Shown here one piece after another: positions 1 to 6,280 of a stretch of 10,433 nt of DNA (position 1 is the stretch's first letter; each line of letters starts with the position of its first letter). The DNA is from Flavobacterium sp. (GTDB lineage Bacteria > Bacteroidota > Bacteroidia > Flavobacteriales > Flavobacteriaceae), in NCBI GenBank assembly GCA_027483785.1, contig JAIXTU010000074.1:1-10433 (forward strand), read 5' to 3'. Under the pieces are notes generated by a model. It made no database searches. It was not told the origin of the DNA and saw only the letters and a list, made by a program, of their open reading frames with translations. The position numbers and the translations under genes were made by a program.

Positions 1-752
1 AATAAATTGCAAACATTTACGGCTTCGTTAAGCAAACCTCCCGGATTTCCGCGCAAATCCAAGATAATTTTCTTAGCACCTTTTTCTTTTAACGCTTCTA
101 AGGCCTGTTTGGTTTCGGCAGATGCTTTTTGGTTGAACTGACTCAACACGATATAACCTGTCGTAGCATCGACCATTTCGTAAAACGGGACTGCTTTTAC
201 TTCTACTTCGTCGAGCGTGAGTTGTGCATCGTAAATTTTTCCTTGACGGCGGTACTGAATAGCAATTTTAGTTCCTTTCGAACCGCGGAACAACTGGCTG
301 GCGTCTTCTTCATATTCGCTAAGCAATACATCGCCTACTTTCACAATCTCATCGCCCGCTTTCAAACCGGCTTTGTCGGCAGCGTAACCTTTGTACGGTT
401 CGCGCACAAAAACAATTCCGTCCTTGCGCAAAATAGCCGCGCCCATACCGGTATATTCGCCGGTGTTGTTGATTTTATAACGAACCACATCACCTTCATT
501 AAAGTACGTGGTGTATGGATCTAAATCGGCCAACATGCTTTTAACGGCTTTGTCCATCAAATCAGCTGGACTCAGCTCGTCGACATAATTCATGTTCACG
601 GTTTTATACAATTCAGTAAAAATCTCCAATTGCTTGGCGATTTCAAAAAAATCGTCTTTAAAAGACGTTGTTGTATAAAACAATCCTGCGGCGGCAATAC
701 CCACCAATAATCGTTTTTTATAAGAGCCGACCCAAGTTGTAAAACGGTTCAT
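1..752 (-). CDS. S41 family C-terminal processing peptidase, N-terminal 250 residues (cut by window edge)
   Basis: This gene runs off the left edge of the window. The 250 visible residues begin MNRFTTWVGSYKK and continue with a hydrophobic stretch at about 14-28 that should act as a signal anchor. A PDZ domain follows at about 97-180, with typical GYAADKAGLKAGDEI and DVLLSEY segments. The start of the protease core is at about 197-250 (GYIVLSQFNQKA, then KKIILDLRGNPGGLLNEA). S41/CtpA proteases cleave near protein C-termini in the cell envelope with a Ser-Lys dyad. The segments carrying that Ser and Lys lie further downstream and are not in the window, so activity cannot be judged. The ATG at 752 lies 12 bp after the rnpA stop, so the two genes are probably cotranscribed. 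The family call is firm; the substrate is unknown. Confidence 0.95.
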   Translation of the reverse strand, partial: MNRFTTWVGSYKKRLLVGIAAAGLFYTTTSFKDDFFEIAKQLEIFTELYKTVNMNYVDELSPADLMDKAVKSMLADLDPYTTYFNEGDVVRYKINNTGEYTGMGAAILRKDGIVFVREPYKGYAADKAGLKAGDEIVKVGDVLLSEYEEDASQLFRGSKGTKIAIQYRRQGKIYDAQLTLDEVEVKAVPFYEMVDATTGYIVLSQFNQKASAETKQALEALKEKGAKKIILDLRGNPGGLLNEAVNVCNL

Positions 753-764
753 CTATAAATTTAT

Positions 765-1184
765 TTAAGCTTTATTTTCGGGATTCTCAGTAACCACTTC
801 CGAAGGTTTTATCTGCATATCGTGTGCCAATTTATCGAAAAGCTTGCAGATAACTAAACGTAATTTTTCAAATTCAAGTATTTCGTTTGATTGATACAGC
901 AACATGACTTGTAGGCGACGGTTTTCACTTCCGCGTAAGCGATGCTGTTCCAAACGATAACACTCTCGCAATAAGCGCTTTACTCTATTTCGAAGCACGG
1001 CGCGCTTGAAATGCTTTTTTCCAACGGTAACGGCAACTTGAACACCCGAATTCTCACTATTCTCGACACGATAAACGGCGCGAACCGGAAAAACAGCCTG
1101 ACTTTTTCCCGATTGAAATAAGGCGTCGATTTCCTTGGTACTTTTGAGCTTATCGGACTTTGGATATGTAAACAGTTGTTTCAT
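765..1184 (-). CDS. rnpA: Ribonuclease P protein component
   Basis: This encodes the small basic protein that binds the RNase P RNA and helps it mature the 5' ends of tRNAs in the cytoplasm. The 139-residue product has the family signature around residues 55-75 (VGKKHFKRAVLRNRVKRLLR), which contains the RNR motif and the conserved basic helix. It also has the N-terminal KLKSTKEIDALFQSGKS segment. The length is slightly above the usual 110-130, with an acidic, Asn/Glu-rich C-terminal tail. Just before the ATG the coding strand reads AAGGCGGTGA (1191-1200), which is closer to a Shine-Dalgarno site than most starts in this window and may be fortuitous. The usual partner rpmH is not next to it. 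The upstream neighbour is the NYN gene and the downstream one the S41 protease. Confidence 0.96.
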   Translation of the reverse strand: MKQLFTYPKSDKLKSTKEIDALFQSGKSQAVFPVRAVYRVENSENSGVQVAVTVGKKHFKRAVLRNRVKRLLRECYRLEQHRLRGSENRRLQVMLLYQSNEILEFEKLRLVICKLFDKLAHDMQIKPSEVVTENPENKA

Positions 1185-1320
1185 AAGTATTCACCGCCTT
1201 TTGAGAAAACAAAATATAGCAATAATTAATAGCGGTGCTACTAAAGCAATCTTTTGTACTTGCTATTTCCTCACGTAATGAGCTAAAAGGCGTAAAACTA
1301 CAAATAGACGCGGTTAAATT

Positions 1321-1995
1321 TTACTTTTTCTCGGACTTTTGCTGTTTAAATGTAGAATGTAAACCATCGATATGCTCAAACAAATTGGGTTTTATAGGAT
1401 TCCACATCGGGTCTAAGAGAAAATCGATGCCTTCTCTTCTAGCTAATTTCGCAGCAGGCACAAAGTCGCTGTCGCCAGCAATTAAGATAATTTGATCAAC
1501 TTGTTTTTTAAGCGTTATCGAAGCAATATCTAGGCCTATTTTCATGTCTACCATTTTCTGGGAGAAATCAAATTGAACATCATTTTCAGTCAAATCGCTA
1601 ATTTGGATAGCGCCACTCAGCAACTCTTTTGTTTTATTAGGTTTGATGATCCACTTATTTCTGTCATCTAAAACTCCGAGTCTCAAAGCAACTTTCCGTT
1701 TCTTTCGCAACTCTTCAAAAAACGCTACTTGAAATTTATAAAGTTCTGTTTTTGAAAAATCGATTGCTTTCTTAGTAATTGGATTATGTTGCTTTTTCTC
1801 ATAAGGCAAACAATCGTAATAAAATATTCGATACAAGTCAAACCTTTCTCCTTTTGCCTGATCTAAATGGCGAAGGCACATTGCCCATAAATCATTTGCA
1901 GTTTTTACAGGATCTAGAGTTTTAGATCGGACCAAACTTCTGTATCTTTTTAGAAAGAAACCACCGTCAACTAAAATTGCTGTTTTTTTATTCAT
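1321..1995 (-). CDS. NYN-domain (LabA/MARF1-like, PIN-fold) putative ribonuclease
   Basis: The 224-residue protein has the layout of the NYN family, PIN-fold proteins related to metal-dependent RNases. It begins MNKKTAILVDGGFFLKRY, with the first acidic residue at D10. The middle has DMKIGLDIASI with D150 and D156. The third acidic cluster is IAGDSDFVPAAKLAR with D175 and D177. Together these are the expected Mg-binding carboxylates. A longer reading frame could start at 2025, but that ATG lies inside a hairpin and would add MPTLELFLCL before a much better start, so I take the ATG at 1995. It has a strong upstream promoter and a structured leader of its own. The RNase role follows from the family; the target RNA is unknown. 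Autoregulation through the leader is only a hypothesis. Confidence 0.88.
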   Translation of the reverse strand: MNKKTAILVDGGFFLKRYRSLVRSKTLDPVKTANDLWAMCLRHLDQAKGERFDLYRIFYYDCLPYEKKQHNPITKKAIDFSKTELYKFQVAFFEELRKKRKVALRLGVLDDRNKWIIKPNKTKELLSGAIQISDLTENDVQFDFSQKMVDMKIGLDIASITLKKQVDQIILIAGDSDFVPAAKLARREGIDFLLDPMWNPIKPNLFEHIDGLHSTFKQQKSEKK

Positions 1996-2002
1996 TAGGC
2001 AT

Positions 2003-2066
2003 AAAAAAAGCTCTAGGGTCGGCATTCTCGCTATATCAATAAGATTGAGAATACGTGGCCAAGAGC
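2003..2066 (-). promoter_or_regulatory. Structured leader hairpin with U-run ahead of the NYN gene (possible small RNA or attenuator)
   Basis: Read on the minus strand, GCTCT (2066-2062) pairs with AGAGC (2014-2010), and ATTCTC (2052-2047) pairs with GAGAAT (2029-2024). Between these helices lie two equal 9-nt strands, TGGCCACGT and GCCGACCCT, forming a symmetric GC-rich internal loop. The apical loop is 17 nt. A run of seven T follows directly (2009-2003), then the NYN start codon 8 nt later. The hairpin starts only a few bases after the predicted transcription start. It could be a short terminated RNA of about 70 nt, an attenuator, or a leader bound by the NYN protein. The sequence alone does not choose between these. 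Confidence 0.5.
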
Positions 2067-2078
2067 ACTATTGTATTA

Positions 2079-2109
2079 CAAAATTATAATTTATACTTTA
2101 ATAACCAAA
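2079..2109 (-). promoter_or_regulatory. Bacteroidota-type promoter for the NYN leader/gene
   Basis: On the minus strand a TTTG (2109-2106) is followed after 19 nt by TAATTTTG (2086-2079). This fits the Bacteroidota -33/-7 pattern TTTG and TAnnTTTG exactly. Transcription should begin at about 2072, placing the structured hairpin at the very 5' end of the transcript. Confidence 0.65.
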
Positions 2110-2190
2110 TACTCTAAATGCTATTTTAAAACATAAATCTGCTCGATAACACCACCCGCTTTTGCTTTCATTTTAGTAGTTTTACAACTT

Positions 2191-2808
2191 ATGAGAGCCT
2201 CAGCATTATACTTACTGTTGTTTTGTAGCTTTTTTACAACGACACTTCAGTCTCAAATTTACAAACCTAAATACATCGGAATTGCCGCTGGTGCTGGAAG
2301 TGAAATAAATAACACCGATTATACCTACAGCAATCGAACGCTAAAACTTGAGGCGTTTTTCCAAGTTCACCACACCGAAAAATGGAGTTACGAGGTTTTA
2401 ATTCAGCCTGAAATGAACTTCGCCAAACACCAACTACTCAACTTATATTTTGTAACGCCCGACGAACCCAACTTTGAGGAACTGCGCGACCGCTACACCA
2501 AATTGAAAGATATTCGTGAATATGCACTCGGCATCGGATTTATCGCACGGCGACAGCTATCCAAAAATTTCGATGTGTACGGCTATTTATCCGTTGGTCC
2601 CATGTACACCGATACCCAAACCGAGCGACTCTCACGCGGATTTGCCTTCGCAGATGTTTTTGCCGTCGGACTCTCCTATCACATAAAAAACCTACGATTC
2701 GATATTCGACCCAACTTCAGACACACCTCAAACGCAGGTTTGCAAAGCTCGAACGCAGGCTTTAATACTTTAAATTGCGACATTGCTCTGGCCTTTAAAA
2801 TCCGATAA
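2191..2808 (+). CDS. Outer-membrane acyloxyacyl hydrolase, PagL-type lipid A deacylase family
   Basis: The 205-residue protein starts with a signal peptide (about 1-21, ending TTTLQSQ) and continues as alternating beta-strand segments typical of a small outer-membrane barrel. Near the C-terminus it has FRHTSNAGLQSSNAGFN (about 177-192), resembling the PagL signature His-x-Ser-Asn followed by Asn-x-Gly. H178 and S180 would be the catalytic His and Ser. PagL removes the 3-O-linked acyl chain from lipid A. In well-studied PagL the triad Glu lies about 12 residues after the Ser; here that position is N192, so activity or mechanism may differ. It lies divergent from the NYN gene and just upstream of dgt. 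A generic outer-membrane beta-barrel protein is the fallback call. Confidence 0.7.
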   Translation: MRASALYLLLFCSFFTTTLQSQIYKPKYIGIAAGAGSEINNTDYTYSNRTLKLEAFFQVHHTEKWSYEVLIQPEMNFAKHQLLNLYFVTPDEPNFEELRDRYTKLKDIREYALGIGFIARRQLSKNFDVYGYLSVGPMYTDTQTERLSRGFAFADVFAVGLSYHIKNLRFDIRPNFRHTSNAGLQSSNAGFNTLNCDIALAFKIR

Positions 2809-2823
2809 AGCAACCTACTTTTG
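2794..2823 (+). promoter_or_regulatory. Probable promoter of the dGTPase gene
   Basis: A TTTA (2794-2797), one base off the TTTG -33 element, is followed after 18 nt by TACTTTTG (2816-2823), an exact TAnnTTTG -7 element. The -33 half overlaps the last codons of the upstream gene. Transcription would start near 2829, about 18 nt before the chosen ATG. Confidence 0.5.
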
Positions 2824-2846
2824 CGAAACTTGTAAACTTGACAGCT

Positions 2847-4193
2847 ATGATAACCTACGAACAACTGCTCTCGCTTCAAAAGCAAGGCGATACCAAAAAC
2901 CGCTTGCGCCGCGACGAAGACGAAACCCGCATTGGCTTCGACGTTGATTACGACCGCATCATTTTCTCGCGGCCGTTTCGAAGTTTACAAGACAAAACTC
3001 AGGTTATTCCGCTTTCGAAAACCGATTTTGTGCACACACGCCTCACCCATTCGTTAGAAGTTTCGGTGGTTGGACGCAGTTTAGGACGTGCCGCTGGTGC
3101 AGCCATCCTTAAAAAATATCCGTATTTGGCGATGGAACACGGCTATCAAGCACAAGATTTTGGCGCAATCGTAGCTGCTGCATGTTTGGCGCACGACATC
3201 GGAAATCCGCCTTTCGGGCATTCGGGCGAAAAAGCTATTGGCGCCTATTTTGAATTCGGAAAAGGTGCACAGTACAAAAACGAAATGACTGCCGCCGAAT
3301 GGCAAGATTTAATTTGCTTTGAAGGAAATGCCAACGGTTTTCACGTATTGTGTGGCGATCGTGCCGGTGTGGAAGGCGGAATTCGGCTCACTTACGCTAC
3401 GTTGGGTGCGTTTATGAAATACCCAAAGGCATCGCTGCCACACAAACCTACCAAAGAGATTTCCGATAAGAAATACGGTTTTTTTCAAGCCGATCAGCCT
3501 TTTTTCGAGGAAGTAGCCACGACGCTCGGATTGTTGCGTAAAGACCGACCCGAACTGGCTTTTCACCGACATCCGCTTACTTTTTTGGTGGAAGCCGCTG
3601 ACGATATTTGCTACACCATCATCGATTTTGAAGACGGTATTAACCTGGGTTTGATCTCCGAAGATTTTGCTTTGGAATACCTCATTCGATTGGTCGAAGA
3701 CAAGCTTGATCGACGCAAATTCGCGCAGTTGCAATCCAAGGAAGATCGCATCAGTTACTTGCGCGCGGTGGCCATTGGCAGTTTAATTCAAGATGCTGTG
3801 CAGTTATTTTTACAGCACGAAAGCGAAATTTTAGCCGGTAATTTCCACCGTTCGTTGATGGAAAAAAGCAAGTACAAGGCACAAATCGACGATATTATTA
3901 AGTTGAGCATCGACAAGATTTATCGTTCGCGCGAGGTTACCGAAAAGGAAATCAACGGCTATGAAATTATTCAAACCTTGCTCGATGTGTTTATCACAGC
4001 ACTCGAACGACAAGCGTCTGGAAATGAGCGCAACATCGACACTTTAATTTTACGTTTGCTGCCCGAACGCTTTCAGGATACTTCAGCCTCAGTGTACCGC
4101 CGTTTACTCTCGGTTTGTCATTTTGTTTCGCTGCTCACCGACAGCAATGCCGTACGACTGTACCAAACCGTTAAAGGATTATCGGTTTTATAA
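2847..4193 (+). CDS. dgt: dGTPase-type HD-domain deoxynucleotide triphosphohydrolase
   Basis: This is a cytoplasmic HD-superfamily enzyme that hydrolyses dGTP (or dNTPs more broadly) to the deoxynucleoside and triphosphate. In the 448-residue product the N-terminal part has DRIIFSRPFRSLQDKTQV and HTRLTHSLEVS with metal ligand H68. The HD pair H116/D117 lies in LAHDIGNPPFGHSGE, with H125 nearby. FEGNANGFHVL follows at about 158-168, and the final metal-ligand region is EAADDICYTIIDFEDG at about 249-263. Length and motif order match the dgt family. A TTG three codons upstream could also serve as start, but the ATG at 2847 (MITYEQLL) is better and suits the promoter just ahead. No truncation is seen. 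Element A begins only a few bases after the stop, on the opposite strand. dGTP preference over other dNTPs is not proved. Confidence 0.95.
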   Translation: MITYEQLLSLQKQGDTKNRLRRDEDETRIGFDVDYDRIIFSRPFRSLQDKTQVIPLSKTDFVHTRLTHSLEVSVVGRSLGRAAGAAILKKYPYLAMEHGYQAQDFGAIVAAACLAHDIGNPPFGHSGEKAIGAYFEFGKGAQYKNEMTAAEWQDLICFEGNANGFHVLCGDRAGVEGGIRLTYATLGAFMKYPKASLPHKPTKEISDKKYGFFQADQPFFEEVATTLGLLRKDRPELAFHRHPLTFLVEAADDICYTIIDFEDGINLGLISEDFALEYLIRLVEDKLDRRKFAQLQSKEDRISYLRAVAIGSLIQDAVQLFLQHESEILAGNFHRSLMEKSKYKAQIDDIIKLSIDKIYRSREVTEKEINGYEIIQTLLDVFITALERQASGNERNIDTLILRLLPERFQDTSASVYRRLLSVCHFVSLLTDSNAVRLYQTVKGLSVL

Positions 4194-4196
4194 TTT

Positions 4197-4341
4197 GGGC
4201 GGCATTTCGCGCTGTTCGTTGCAATAAAAACTAGCGCAAGCGGTTCGTGCTGGCTTTGTCTGTGGCTTCCGTTGGTCGCCCATTCAAAACCGCACACACA
4301 CGCTTTCGCTGCGCTTTTATTTCCACTGCCATCACGGCCGC
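4197..4341 (-). repeat. Structured repeat element, copy A
   Basis: This reads on the minus strand from 4341 to 4197. GCGGC (4341-4337) pairs with GCCGC (4203-4199), with an unpaired AAAT on the 3' side. CGTG pairs with CGCG using one G-T pair. An 11 x 11 nt internal loop follows (ATGGCAGTGGA opposite GCAACGAACAG). A second helix then pairs AATAAAA with TTTTATT and GCGCA with TGCGC. It is the most diverged of the three copies. Its helices differ in sequence from copies B and C but still pair, while the loop strands are conserved. It begins 4 bases after the dgt stop, in convergent orientation, and could serve as a 3' structure for dgt on the other strand. Confidence 0.75.
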
Positions 4342-4436
4342 GCGTATCGTTTCCGTAAATTCGTATGTTTATTAAACGTTACTTGATTGCTTTGCTTGAT
4401 TTATAGATCAACAAATTGCTTTTCAGTGCTTTAGAC

Positions 4437-4466
4437 GAGGTAATATTGCAATATTACGTATGTTAA
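4437..4466 (+). repeat. Palindromic repeat, copy 1
   Basis: The core GTAATATTGCAATATTAC (4440-4457) is a perfect 18-bp palindrome. It is preceded by GAG and followed by GTATGTTAA. Copy 3 (10137-10166, opposite strand) matches over the whole 30 bp with one difference. Perfect dyad symmetry and repetition suggest a dimeric protein-binding site or a site acted on at the DNA level, but the function is unknown. Confidence 0.8.
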
Positions 4467-4608
4467 AAAACACGCTAAAAAATATCATTCTTTTATTCTT
4501 TTTGAAGTTTTAGTAAAGTCTTTATAAAATAGTATATTCTTGGGCAGTTATTTGAAAAAAACTGTATTTTATTATTTCAACTTACTATTATACAGTATTT
4601 TATTTGTG

Positions 4609-4639
4609 GTAATACTGCAATATTACGTATGTTAAAAAA
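4609..4639 (+). repeat. Palindromic repeat, copy 2
   Basis: GTAATACTGCAATATTAC (4609-4626) differs from copy 1 by one base that breaks the palindrome. The right flank GTATGTTAAAAAAC (4627-4640) matches that of copy 1, while the left GAG is not kept. It lies in direct orientation 169 bp from copy 1 and about 115 bp before the start codon at 4742, a position compatible with regulating that gene. Confidence 0.75.
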
Positions 4640-4741
4640 CGAACGAAAACACTAGCTTTTTCGTTTTTGAAAAGTCAAATAAATTCAGTTAATTAGCACA
4701 ACTAACGTCTTTGTTTTGGATTTGTAATTTCACGCGGTTAA

Positions 4742-5239
4742 ATGATCGAACCACACCGAACACTTTGGAGTAAAGTAAAGGCTTTCGAACTCGATGAACC
4801 CACATCATCGCTGGTTTTTTCGCAGCGTCTTGCGCGAGAAAACGGCTGGACGACAGCGTACAGCTTACGTGTGATTTTCGAATATAAAAAGTTCTTGTTT
4901 CTACTTTGTATTGCCGAACATCCGTTAACACCTTCCGATCAGGTTGATCAAGCATGGCATTTGCATTTATTGTACACCGAATCGTATTGGATTGATTTGT
5001 GCGAGAATACCTTAGGTAGAGCTATTCATCACGGACCCACAAGAGGTGGTAAAGCGGAAAGCGAAAAATATGAGAGTCTGTATGAAAAAACACTAAAATT
5101 GTATGCGGCAATTTTCGAAGAATCGGCTCCGGCAGACATTTGGCCAAATGCTGAAATACGTTTTGGACAAGTGAACTTTCAACGAGTGAATCTCGACAAA
5201 AATTGGGTCCTTAAAAAACCAAGATTTTTTAAAAAATGA
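4742..5239 (+). CDS. GRDP-like (glycine-rich domain-containing protein, DUF1399-type) small protein
   Basis: The 165-residue protein has no signal peptide and no clear membrane segment. Its core is VDQAWHLHLLYTESY (about 68-82) followed by a Cys at 87 and HHGPTRGG at about 96-103. This matches the repeated motif of GRDP/DUF1399 proteins, known mainly from plants but also found in bacteria, in which WHxHL, a following Cys and a His-x-Pro segment are conserved. The biochemical role of the family is not settled. Its stop codon overlaps the next gene's start in an ATGA, so the two are translationally coupled and probably act together. The glycine-rich tail of the plant members is absent here, but the next protein has a Gly/Ser/Cys-rich tail. 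I am fairly sure of the family and unsure of the function. Confidence 0.7.
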   Translation: MIEPHRTLWSKVKAFELDEPTSSLVFSQRLARENGWTTAYSLRVIFEYKKFLFLLCIAEHPLTPSDQVDQAWHLHLLYTESYWIDLCENTLGRAIHHGPTRGGKAESEKYESLYEKTLKLYAAIFEESAPADIWPNAEIRFGQVNFQRVNLDKNWVLKKPRFFKK

Positions 5240-5970
5240 ATAAACTAGCCACATTTTTACCCGCCGAGTCGTTGTTGGTGTTAGAAGGCAAAAAAGCGTC
5301 GTTTAAAGAATTGTTGAAACTCACTTTTGTTGACCTACTTCTTAAAAAAGTACTTGAGCTGAAAACAGTTGAACGACAACCACATCCGAACGACGCTATT
5401 CGGTACTACAAATACATTTCAGTAGGCAAGAATTTTTACAACTATAAACCGCTCGACCACGAATACATTTACATTGAAGCTTTTAAAAAGGATGATTCAA
5501 TCGAAATCTTGTTTCAGAACTTGATTCGTCTTGGTATTGAAAAAGCAATTAATGCAAAGCGCTATCGATTAGCCGTGAGCCAGTCGCCGAATTTACAAGC
5601 GTATTTCTCTCAAAATTTTTTACAATCGCTCATTTCTAGCTTTTCGATAAGCAAAGAAGGACTAAAACTCCGTACAGATTTACAATGCGAGATTTCCCGT
5701 TTAGAACTCGAATTACCTTCATATATTAAAAACGAGCCTGAAAAAGCAAAACAAAAACTCAGCGAGCTCTGCGGTAATTTATTTTTACTTAAAAATGTCG
5801 ACTTTTCTCTTCTAGCTGCCATCGATTCGGATGTGCTTGCCGAGCTAAATAAACAACGTTACGATAACGATAATGGAATTGCTTGTTTTGGCTGTAGCGT
5901 TTGGGACAGTAGTTCCGGCGGTTCGGGTTGTAGCGACGGCTCGGGTTGTAGTGGTTGCGGTGGTGATTAG
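5236..5970 (+). CDS. Uncharacterised protein with Gly/Ser/Cys-rich C-terminal tail (TIGR04222-like layout)
   Basis: The 244-residue protein starts inside the stop codon of the previous gene (ATGA). Residues 1-205 look mostly helical and charged (for example ESLLVLEGKKASFKELLKL and EKAKQKLSELCGNLFLL), with no signal peptide or long membrane segment. The last 28 residues change character abruptly: a CFGC pair (C217, C220), then Gly, Ser and Asp with C232, C238 and C241, ending GCSGCGGD. This recalls proteins of the TIGR04222 type, which also end in low-complexity Gly/Cys tails, but I see no sequence match strong enough to be sure. The tail could bind metal, be modified, or be anchored or processed. 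Translational coupling to the GRDP-like gene argues for a shared role. The function is unknown. Confidence 0.75.
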   Translation: MNKLATFLPAESLLVLEGKKASFKELLKLTFVDLLLKKVLELKTVERQPHPNDAIRYYKYISVGKNFYNYKPLDHEYIYIEAFKKDDSIEILFQNLIRLGIEKAINAKRYRLAVSQSPNLQAYFSQNFLQSLISSFSISKEGLKLRTDLQCEISRLELELPSYIKNEPEKAKQKLSELCGNLFLLKNVDFSLLAAIDSDVLAELNKQRYDNDNGIACFGCSVWDSSSGGSGCSDGSGCSGCGGD

Positions 5971-6028
5971 CCGATTGCTTAAGGTTTAAAACCGCCTTAA
6001 AACAGACGAATTTTTCGGCAACGACTTT

Positions 6029-6174
6029 GCGGCCCGGATGGCAGCGGAAAGCCTTGCTAAATGCTGTGCGTGCAACAGCAGAAACCGCAGAGCGACCAGC
6101 GGAAGCTACTGCGGTTTTTAGCTTTTGCCGTGCTGCGTTGGCAAGCTTGTAGCGAACAGCCGGAAATGCCGCCC
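6029..6174 (+). repeat. Structured repeat element, copy B
   Basis: GCGGC (6029-6033) pairs with GCCGC (6168-6172), with the AAAT bulge on the 3' side. CCGG (6034-6037) pairs with CCGG (6160-6163). The 11 x 11 internal loop is ATGGCAGCGGA opposite GTAGCGAACAG. The second helix pairs AAG plus CTTGC with GCAAG plus CTT, with one bulged C. The variable interior contains a 9-bp hairpin, AAACCGCAG (6082-6090) with CTGCGGTTT (6109-6117). It lies 58 bp downstream of the Cys-rich gene on the same strand, so it could be its 3' untranslated structure or an independent RNA. Confidence 0.8.
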
Positions 6175-6181
6175 AAATAAA

Positions 6182-6213
6182 AAACCACAGCAACAAAATT
6201 ACGGCTGTGGTTT
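6182..6213 (-). terminator. Intrinsic terminator of the LPP20/FlgT-like/DUF4476 operon
   Basis: On the minus strand AAACCACAGC (6213-6204) pairs perfectly with GCTGTGGTTT (6191-6182) around a 12-nt loop and runs into further T (TTTATTT). It lies about 70 bp after the DUF4476 stop. A second 7-bp hairpin without a T-run, ACTCGAA with TTCGAGT (6244-6271), lies between the stop and this site. Confidence 0.75.
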
Positions 6214-6280
6214 ACTTGTGTTCGAAAATTGGCTATTTGCGTAACTCGAAATAAACTTTGTCACTTCGAGTAGTATCGAA

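Larger units (their letters stand above)
4342..4741. other. AT-rich intergenic region without a recognised gene
   Basis: Apart from two palindromic repeats (4437-4466 and 4609-4639) I see no gene here. The region is strongly A/T rich with many T-runs. A short hairpin pairs AACGAAAA (4642-4649) with TTTTCGTT (4658-4665) and is followed by further T, so it may terminate transcription coming from the left. No convincing TTTG / TAnnTTTG promoter pair was found ahead of the gene at 4742; the region near 4710-4735 (CTTTGTTTTGG, then TAATTTC) is only a partial match. Confidence 0.5.

Noticed and set aside
129..524. 131-codon plus-strand open frame
   Set aside because: It lies antisense within the S41 protease gene, whose domains are clear; the frame has no recognisable protein features.
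1996..2025. Upstream start giving the NYN protein ten more residues
   Set aside because: That ATG sits within the leader hairpin and the extra MPTLELFLCL does not belong to the NYN fold; the ATG at 1995 is followed at once by the conserved first strand.
2161..2184. TTTG and TAGTTTTA as promoter of the PagL-like gene
   Set aside because: The spacing is only 12 nt instead of 17-21, so no promoter is claimed for this gene.
5789..6196. 135-codon minus-strand open frame
   Set aside because: It covers the 3' end of the Cys-rich gene and structured element B; its Ala/Arg/Asn-rich composition reflects antisense of the Gly/Cys tail and the repeat stems.
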